Part shown: piece after piece, positions 57,976 to 64,000 of the stretch
Numbering within the stretch: the stretch's first letter is position 1
Layout: every line of letters starts with the position of its first letter
Assembly (NCBI RefSeq): GCF_051622035.1
Contig: NC_135359.1
Span: 23,904,001 to 23,968,000 of the forward strand
Origin: Arctopsyche grandis
Lineage: Eukaryota > Arthropoda > Insecta > Trichoptera > Hydropsychidae
DNA: 64,000 bases
Reading direction: 5' to 3'
Translations under genes and position numbers: made by a program
The notes under the pieces: generated by a model
What the model was told of the DNA's origin: nothing
The model's input: the letters and a program-made list of their open reading frames with translations, nothing else
The model's database searches: none

Positions 57976-58761
57976 TTATTTAGTTTAAATTACACGTATA
58001 TCAACAATTTCGAAATGTGTTTATTTTTGTTTTACAAAAATGCGTACAAAAGGAATTGTGGTGTTTGTCAGGACGATATTTATATGAAGTAATACCGTAT
58101 ATTTTAAGTGTCGTCATTTGGAATTTATTTATATATGTATGTACATATAGGTATGTATGTAATTGTTCTTCAGTAATTTTTACTATTACAGTAAAAATAC
58201 TGAGCGTCAATTTAAATATTGCAAATAAGTACATACTTTGAATTTAATTGTTTCTTTTTCAATTAGGTAGTTGAATATTGGTTGGAGTTTTATCAAATTG
58301 TTCGGACCTTTAAATATGAAAATTCCTAATTTTTAAAATGAATTATGGTCATAATTTCGATAAGTCAAACTCTGGATAGATAGAGTAAACTTTAAATTAT
58401 AAATACAAGTTGTTATATACATATATAAGTTATGTAAAGTGGAGAGGACATAATTAGACGATAGTTATTTAATAAAAATTAACAGTATAAAGGAAAAGAA
58501 AATAAGACAGCCAAATCAAAGTGAACTTTTGTATACATAGGATAGCATTATTTCAAGATTGTGCTCATCGATCTTAATCCATCGAAAAGTTCAACGAAAT
58601 TCGTGTTGGATCAGATTATGTTTAATTTCACTTTATGTATTCAGTTTATAGACTTCGACTTTTCCCAAATTTAAGTTATCGGATTTATGACCAAAAACTC
58701 GTATGATATAGTACTAAAAAAATCGAAATCATGAGTATCACAACATCTTCCCATATGTAAT
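57976..58761. other. AT-rich 3' flank of Pitx
   Basis: Candidate polyadenylation hexamers (minus-strand ATTAAA at 58621, AATAAA near 58020 and 58125). Otherwise featureless. Confidence 0.35.
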
Positions 58762-59056
58762 GTTAGGTAAACGGGTTACATCCCAAATGTGAATCGCTAA
58801 CAGGATAGCCGCCGCTACGAAAATCGCTCGCGCGGATCTCCTTTCGCACAGGAAAATTCGTCGTACAGAAAATCCCAAATATTGGTCAGCAAATGCTTTT
58901 TTAAGATTTGGGCAATTTTGAGCAATATTTGGGCTGTTTTCTGTACGGCAATTTTCCTGTGCGACGAAATTTCGTGCGACAGGAGATCCGCGCGAGCGAT
59001 TTTTGCAGAGGCAGTTATCCTGGTAGCGATTCACATTTGGGATGTAATCACCTAAC
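58762..59056. mobile_element. Large palindromic element next to Pitx
   Basis: GTTAGGT (58762) and ACCTAAC (59050-59056) bound arms of about 125 bp. TTACATCCCAAATGTGAATC pairs with GATTCACATTTGGGATGTAA, and AATCGCTCGCGCGGATCTCC pairs with GGAGATCCGCGCGAGCGATT. GCACAGGAAAATT pairs with AATTTTCCTGTGC. The arms differ by several bases, so it is not recent. The family differs from the 8-bp-duplication foldbacks. No target duplication recognised. Confidence 0.75.
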
Positions 59057-59376
59057 CGCAATGTTATGGTAGTACGTATCAGGAACCTTCACATTTAAAA
59101 AAGTACCATCAGATTGACGACTCGCGAAATTGGATTGGATCGTCAGAATAGACTGGTAGTGACGTGGATAGGATTCGATCAGTCGACTGTAAACATGTAC
59201 GGATTGTATAATATGGGCCTCGTTGGTTGAGGTTTCTTCAGTTGGAGCTAGGCATCGTGGGTCACGTTGTTGTGGTCTTCCATGACGGACAAAGGGCTCC
59301 GGTCCTGGGGGTCGTCACTGCCGCCGCTGCCCCCGGCGCGCGTCCCTCCACGCCCGCCGAGGGCAAGAGCCTCCTC
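59057..59376 (-). other. Probable proximal 3' UTR of Pitx
   Basis: Sequence directly following the Pitx stop on the minus strand is moderately GC-rich near the stop and shows no further reading frame or repeat. No AATAAA is seen here. ATTAAA-type hexamers occur further on, for example at 58621-58626 on the minus strand, which would put the palindromic element at 58762-59056 inside the transcript. The true 3' end cannot be fixed from sequence alone. Confidence 0.5.
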
Positions 59377-59976
59377 TCAGACTGTTCTATCAGACCCTAC
59401 ACCGACTCCAGCATATTGGCAAGCTGACAGTCCCGCCGATCCAGCCCTGGACGCTGGACTCGTCGAGGAGTAAACGAAGCCGGAGGAGTGCTGCTTCGCC
59501 TTCAGACGCAGACTGGCTATGCTCGAGGACATAACCGCACACGGCTCTGTCGGACCACGATGGTGGTATACCGAATAGGGGTTAGGGGGTGTTGTGTATG
59601 GGCAAGGGGGTGCTGTGGTTCCCGATCCGCCTCCCATTCCTCCGGGTAACATTGACCCAGCTGCACCCATTCCCGCTACGGACGATGCCGTGTTGAAGCA
59701 GTTCACTGAGCCCTGGTGGTGGTTGCTGGGTACCACCGAGCCCAGAGGGTTCACCGGCCATGGGAATGATTTAGTGCCTAGAGGACTCGGCACCTTCGCC
59801 GCCCAGTTGTTATACGAGTAGGATGTGTATAACGAGTCCGTGTCAGGGAAGGGTTGCATCAGTCCGTTGAATTGGGAGCCGAAGCCGTTCTTGAAGTCGG
59901 CCGCGGCTGCAGCTGCTGCGTTCATTGCGTTGCGCTCTCGTTTCCGCCACTTTGCTCGCCGATTTTTGAACCATAC
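59377..59976 (-). CDS. Ptx1: Pitx/Ptx1 homeobox transcription factor, 3'-terminal coding exon
   Basis: Pitx proteins are nuclear paired-class homeodomain factors that bind TAATCC-type sites through Lys50. This exon opens directly after a splice acceptor (TTGTTGCAG on the minus strand) with codon 47 of the homeodomain, so the first residues are [15 protein letters not shown]: the end of recognition helix 3 with K50. It encodes 199 residues and a TGA stop at 59377-59379. Downstream of the homeodomain are an alanine run, the Pitx-typical stretch [17 protein letters not shown], and [20 protein letters not shown], then a Gly/Pro/Ser-rich linker. The OAR motif ([18 protein letters not shown], about exon residues 150-167) and an [13 protein letters not shown] tail follow. 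An intron at homeodomain codons 46/47 is the usual position in this class. The reading frame is intact. The first homeodomain half is not found up to 64000, so the upstream intron exceeds 4 kb. Confidence 0.97.
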   Translation of the reverse strand, partial: VWFKNRRAKWRKRERNAMNAAAAAAADFKNGFGSQFNGLMQPFPDTDSLYTSYSYNNWAAKVPSPLGTKSFPWPVNPLGSVVPSNHHQGSVNCFNTASSVAGMGAAGSMLPGGMGGGSGTTAPPCPYTTPPNPYSVYHHRGPTEPCAVMSSSIASLRLKAKQHSSGFVYSSTSPASRAGSAGLSACQYAGVGVGSDRTV

Positions 59977-59985
59977 CTGCAACAA
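59968..59985 (-). other. Splice acceptor inside the Pitx homeodomain
   Basis: Reading the minus strand, TTTGTTGCAG ends at 59977 and the exon begins GTATGGTTC (V47 W48 F49). A pyrimidine/T-rich run lies just upstream. Upstream translation soon loses Pitx similarity, which fixes the boundary. Phase 0. Confidence 0.85.
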
Positions 59986-60299
59986 ATGTAAATTTTTGTT
60001 AAGATATTGCTATTTTGTAATTTTGATAAGAAGAAAGCGTGTAAATGAGCGCGAAGTACGAAGTCGCACTCCCTTTCTAGTATATACATATGTACATAGG
60101 TCTCCTTTCATGTGTCGAAAATACGAGGCATTTTTGTATAATATGCATATGTATGAAGCACCTTATTGTAAAAACGTTATTTATTTTTGGATAACTAATT
60201 ATTATTCTGATAGAAGATTTTTTTAAATAAAATTTGGTGGAATGGTTGACAAAAATAATGTGCGCGTAAGTACAGTTATGTTTTTCACTGATTGTCTGT

Positions 60300-60362
60300 A
60301 TGCTCGGCACATCGAAGAGAGATAGAAAACGGAATATGTGCGTGAGAAGTATGACAAGGATA
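60300..60362 (+). pseudogene. RTE-like LINE remnant, part before the SINE
   Basis: GAAGAGAGATAGAAAACGGA ATATGTGCGTGAGAAGTATGACAAGGA matches 6975-7020. Broken off by the SINE and resumed at about 60780. Confidence 0.6.
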
Positions 60363-60366
60363 TATA

Positions 60367-60760
60367 CCAGGAAGGCCTAACAGGTAAACCCCAATCCGCC
60401 TTCCTATACAGTTAATTATAAACATTGCAGCTGATGAACAAGAAATTAACAATTAATTAATTAATCCACAGAGACATCTATGGATTTAGACTTTAGATTT
60501 TTTTACATATTGTACATAAATCAAATTCAGATATTTGTGACAGCAGGTAGGATGATTTTTGCCAATTCGATGGAGGAACCGTTTCAACAATGACCGTTTC
60601 AAATTAGATAAATTGGCAAACTCTGATAGGAAACGATCGTCTTGGAGTCACAAATATGCAAGTCTGACCAAGCAGCATTAAAGATTAGCACAGGATCGAA
60701 CCCGGTAACCTCACGATGCTAAACATAAACGCGACCACCGAGCTATACAGATTTTTATTC
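60367..60760 (-). mobile_element. tRNA-derived SINE inserted in an RTE-like LINE, in the Pitx intron
   Basis: Minus-strand A box ATAGCTCGGTGGTCGCG and B box CCGGGTTCGATCC. The body GACTTGCATATTTGTGACTC and GGTTCCTCCATCGAATTGG is that of the copy at 4447. The 3' hairpin (60369-60405) has the AGGAAGG outer stem. Confidence 0.85.
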
Positions 60761-60779
60761 TAGCCATAATAATGGAGAG

Positions 60780-60985
60780 AAAAAAAATATTGAAGTGAAA
60801 TAGTCATGTGGCTAGGAGAACGGATGAAAGAAGTGCTCAAATGGTACCCGATAGAATGTAAAAGGGTGCAAGGAGGCCACAAAGGAATAAGAAAATGTGT
60901 GGAATGAGATGGCTGCAAGTTGCCCAAAACTTATTTTCTTTCATCCAGCTGCGAATGGTGAATGGCTGTAAATGATGATGATGCA
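60780..60985 (+). pseudogene. RTE-like LINE remnant, part after the SINE
   Basis: GTCATGTGGCTAGGAGAACG, ATGGTACCCGATAGAATG and TTTCATCCAGCTGCGAATGG, then the GATGATGATG tail. Continues 60300-60362. Confidence 0.6.
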
Positions 60986-61562
60986 TGTGTGTACATATGT
61001 AATTAGCAATAATGTTTTTAAAGTGTGAATTCCAAGTGGTTTCTTATTGATAATATGATATACAAAGGTAGTTAAATTAATAATATTGATTTTAAATCAG
61101 TTCGCAGATATGTAATGTATCAGCTGTGGCGGTAAATGTTTCAATAGTATAATAGGTATAAAAATAAATTCAAGATTATGTCTGGTTAAATGGTTTTGGC
61201 AAATGAAAAACATCAAAACGTTTTGAAAATTCTCAATGTAATTTGAATTGGGAAATTAAATTATTTATGTAAATTTCTTAAATGTTTCATTTGAAAATAC
61301 TAATCAAAAAATATTCTTGTGAAAAATTATGAATTTTTACTATGACTTAACTATGTGGTAAGTATGCTTATGCACAGTAAGATCAAGCTTGGTTGACAAA
61401 CACATAAAATTAAGGATAAAAGGAAAAGTGAATTTTCCGTATTTAAAATATGACTTCATATTTGAAAATTATTTATCATGCTGTAGCTGCATTTATGTAC
61501 ATATGTATGTACATACATGCTGTATAGAAACAATAATCAAAACCTGATACTATAATAAAAAA

Positions 61563-61702
61563 TCTCATATATAATTTCGAAAGAGACTTTGTAACTATGT
61601 ATGTATATGTGAAAGTATGTAAGGTTTGTTGGTAACATTGGAAACAAATCAAAGTTTCTATGACGACGATTCGATATGGTTTCGATGAGATATATGTATG
61701 TA

Positions 61703-61743
<41 letters not shown>

Positions 61744-61897
61744 ATATATATATTTTTTTTTTTTTCGATTCAAATAAATTTAATAATAAATATTTTACTA
61801 TTAGATAATAACAAATGAATATTTACTATTAGATTCGTCATGTTTAGGCTGTTTAAAATTATTACAAATACTGAGCCAAACCGGGTAAAACAACTAG
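61563..61897 (+). mobile_element. Short Helitron-like element, copy d, with TA expansion
   Basis: Starts TCTCATATATAATTTCGAAA after A (61562) and ends AAAACAACTAG before T (61898). An interior (TA)n/TATG run at 61690-61752 accounts for most of its extra length. Confidence 0.7.
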
Positions 61898-62025
61898 TAT
61901 TTAATATTGAAAGCGTATTGAGTTTATTTTACTTTATGTTGTAAAATATATATTATACATGTGTATGTATATATCGATATGTAAGATAGTTTTATTTGAA
62001 TCTTTGTGAAAATTCTCATCGTAAT

Positions 62026-62525
62026 TTATTTATTTATTTATTTATTTAAAGTTTGGACCGTTGTAGCATTACAGGAATTCCTAATGCGCCACAATGGTCA
62101 AAAATATAACAGAAAAGACAAGAAACAAAATAATAAATTAGACATAACAAAAACAAAACATATATATACACAAACAACTAAAAATAATAATAATTATTAT
62201 TATATATCGTTTATCGTCTTGAATTCATTCTATGTTTACAAGGTTTTTGTATTTCGTAATATTCTTTCTCGATTATGATTTTCAAGTTATGAATTCCATA
62301 AGTCCTCACCAGATAGAGTTTCAAAATTTGTCATCCGGACTGACCGAAACCAATCACGACAAGCAAATAATACACCACCACCACGTCGATCTACTCTATC
62401 GCGACGATGCAGCCTCCAGGAAGAATCAAAAAGTTCAGCATCAAAAAATGATGAAGTCAACCATGTTTCCGTTAGTGCTACCATATCATCACAAATATGT
62501 AGTAGAAACGGCTGAATTAAACTAA
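62026..62525 (-). pseudogene. Jockey-like LINE with endonuclease fused to its 3' UTR
   Basis: Minus-strand frame 62484-62287 carries an AP-endonuclease segment: HICDDMVALTETWLTSSFF, DAELFDSSWRLHRRDRVDRR, GGGVLFA. ALTETWL and RRDR...RGGGV are typical of LINE endonucleases. It goes directly into the family 3' UTR (CTTGTCTTTTCTGTTATATT), terminal hairpin (62053-62097) and AAATAAATAAAT tail. The entire reverse transcriptase is missing, so this is a large internal deletion or a recombinant copy. Confidence 0.8.
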
Positions 62526-62639
62526 TATATATGTATGTACAGTATATAAAGACTTAAGCTTCGGGAACTATCTCGGTGTACCTCCATACATATGTATGTA
62601 CATTGTGAATTATTTCCACCGCTTTTGTCGATAAGCAAT

Positions 62640-63140
62640 TCTGCATCCGTCGACACAGAACAAATTCGTGCCGTCACGATCGCCGATATCGGCAGTGACT
62701 TATGCGCCCCAGCTCGAAACACACACACACAAAAAAAGCAACTAACTCTCCTCGCCGAGGAAATATTGCAGCGATACATCGAAATCGCGAGGCCCACCCC
62801 ATCCTCCGAGTTCGGCCCTCCGGGCTGCAGCCAACGACCCGTCTAATTGCGGCGTCGGAATGAAGATAAACGACCCCCGTGATTGGTCCCGACATTCTCA
62901 TATACTTTGACTTCCCCACACCGAAAGAGAGATACCACCCCCTCGTGGCACACCATTGTCGGGGAGACGACGTCTGAAGATAGCTTCATCCCTCTCGCAA
63001 CGGTGCACCGTCCCTATGGCGGCGTCCCTCTTCGGGGCCAACTTCGGTCCAGGGTGACTTCGCGTCGGTCTCAAAAGTTACCGAAGCCGATACGGAACAA
63101 ATCTACGCGTTGTCGGAAAGGAAAAACCCGAGGGTAGATA
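62640..63140. other. GC-rich intronic block, possible enhancer
   Basis: Repeat-free island in the Pitx intron. Overlapping frames on both strands (62592-62846, 62674-62919, 62883-63137) lack domains. Intronic islands of this kind next to developmental regulators are often enhancers, but the only evidence here is composition. Confidence 0.35.
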
Positions 63141-63235
63141 TCATACTTAATAAATGTTCAACCGTATATTTTCCTTTGTCGAATTGCAGATAAATTAAAA
63201 CGCGAGCTCTACTCCCCCCCTTCCCCCCCACATCT

Positions 63236-63252
63236 ATCTCTCTCTCTCTCTC
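63236..63252. repeat. (CT)n microsatellite
   Basis: TCTCTCTCTCTCTCTCTC in the Pitx intron, following a C-rich run. Confidence 0.9.
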
Positions 63253-64000
63253 ATACGTGAGATTCGCCTAATCGGAGGATTTGTCTGTGCGAATGCAACT
63301 TTATAATTCTTAGGATTACGTTTGAGCTTTTGAAGTGTACGGATTCATATATGTAAGTCGACTGAGTCAATCTTTGACTGTTATTCTTAAAGAAATGACG
63401 GCGAATTAGCTTATTTATCGCTCAATAGAAAATCTCTTGAAGCAATAGAGCAATAAACCGTTTAATACCGAGTAAGCTTTCGTAATCAATGCAGCATTAA
63501 TTCATAAAGTTGAAAAGTACGCATAATAAAATTATTGGAGGCTTTGGTGTATTATTAGCACTGGTTTGTCAATCAATGCAAATCTATATATAGCAAGCAT
63601 AATTTGATCAACAAAATAAATACATGTACTGTTAAATCAATTTTTTATCTCAAAATTATAGTATTCACACATATATATGTATACACTTATATGTTTGAGT
63701 ATTTATTTGTGTTCCTTACACATTTCTACACTTTTGTGTAATCAGGACAAAACTCCCTATAACTCAACGGTTATCATAGGATTAATAGGTACTTGAATTC
63801 AAAGAGATATTTTTCTTTGGAACACAACATACGGAATTTTCAGAAGTTTCTATGAAGAATCGTTATAAGTAAATGTCATAGTGTTTCTTTTGAACTTGAA
63901 ATTTAAGATCAATTATAAACATATTTTTCAGAATTTTCTGTATTTTTTATGCAATTCTATTTTATTGGAAATTAACAAGCGTTGTAATTCTAATCTTGAT

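Larger units (their letters stand above)
59977..64000 (-). other. Pitx intron interrupting the homeodomain (incomplete)
   Basis: This follows from the acceptor at 59977 and the absence of a homeodomain 5' half (QRRQRTHFTS-like) anywhere in 59977-64000. The intron carries an RTE fragment with a SINE in it (60300-60985), a Helitron-like element (61563-61897), a LINE remnant (62026-62525) and a GC-richer block (62640-63140). Remaining parts are AT-rich with (TA)n and TATG tracts around 61690-61750. Confidence 0.8.

Noticed and set aside
59594..59821. Plus-strand frames across the Pitx exon
   Set aside because: Antisense shadows of the Pitx coding sequence.
62640..63140. Upstream Pitx exon in the intronic GC-rich block
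   Set aside because: No frame on the minus strand resembles the N-terminal homeodomain or other Pitx sequence.

Overview
The window is AT-rich arthropod (almost certainly insect) genomic DNA. It carries one confidently recognisable host exon, the 3'-terminal coding exon of a Pitx/Ptx1-class homeobox gene on the minus strand (59377-59976). The codon-46/47 splice site inside the homeodomain, the K50 residue and the C-terminal OAR motif support this. The insect order is not settled: the transposon mix (Helitron-like, RTE-like, Jockey/CR1-like, tRNA-derived SINEs, piggyBac- and hAT-type MITEs) and many ACATACATATGTATGT-type tracts fit flies or other holometabolous insects.

Layout. 1-1115 holds a decayed copy of a multicopy insect transposase-like gene. 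1116-59376 is a gene desert downstream of Pitx in which repeats alternate with about twenty GC-richer, low-repeat blocks of 200-900 bp. Those blocks lack convincing exons and are the best candidates for cis-regulatory DNA; three hold RFX X-box-like sites and three hold TGACGTCA palindromes (a fourth TGACGTCA lies outside them). One, at 34.5-34.86 kb, could contain a first exon on the minus strand. 59977-64000 is Pitx intron, itself filled with repeats.

Repeats. I could delimit several families from internal comparison alone: (1) a Jockey-like LINE family (seven copies) ending in a hairpin plus AAAT-type tail; (2) a CR1/L2-like LINE (two copies); (3) single copies of three or more other non-LTR elements, one with a perfect 12-bp target duplication; (4) RTE-like LINE remnants with ATG-rich tails; (5) tRNA-derived SINEs; (6) Helitron-like elements with TC...CTAG ends; (7) a long palindromic foldback family with 8-bp target duplications; (8) TIR MITEs, among them a piggyBac-like one with a second repeat nested in it.

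The most unusual signal is a 3'-terminal RNA hairpin shared by unrelated LINE and SINE tails: the inner arm is conserved while the outer stem changes in a compensatory way. No CRISPR array, operon, intact tRNA or rRNA gene is present. Repeat coordinates are approximate (tens of bases) unless a target duplication or terminal motif is stated.
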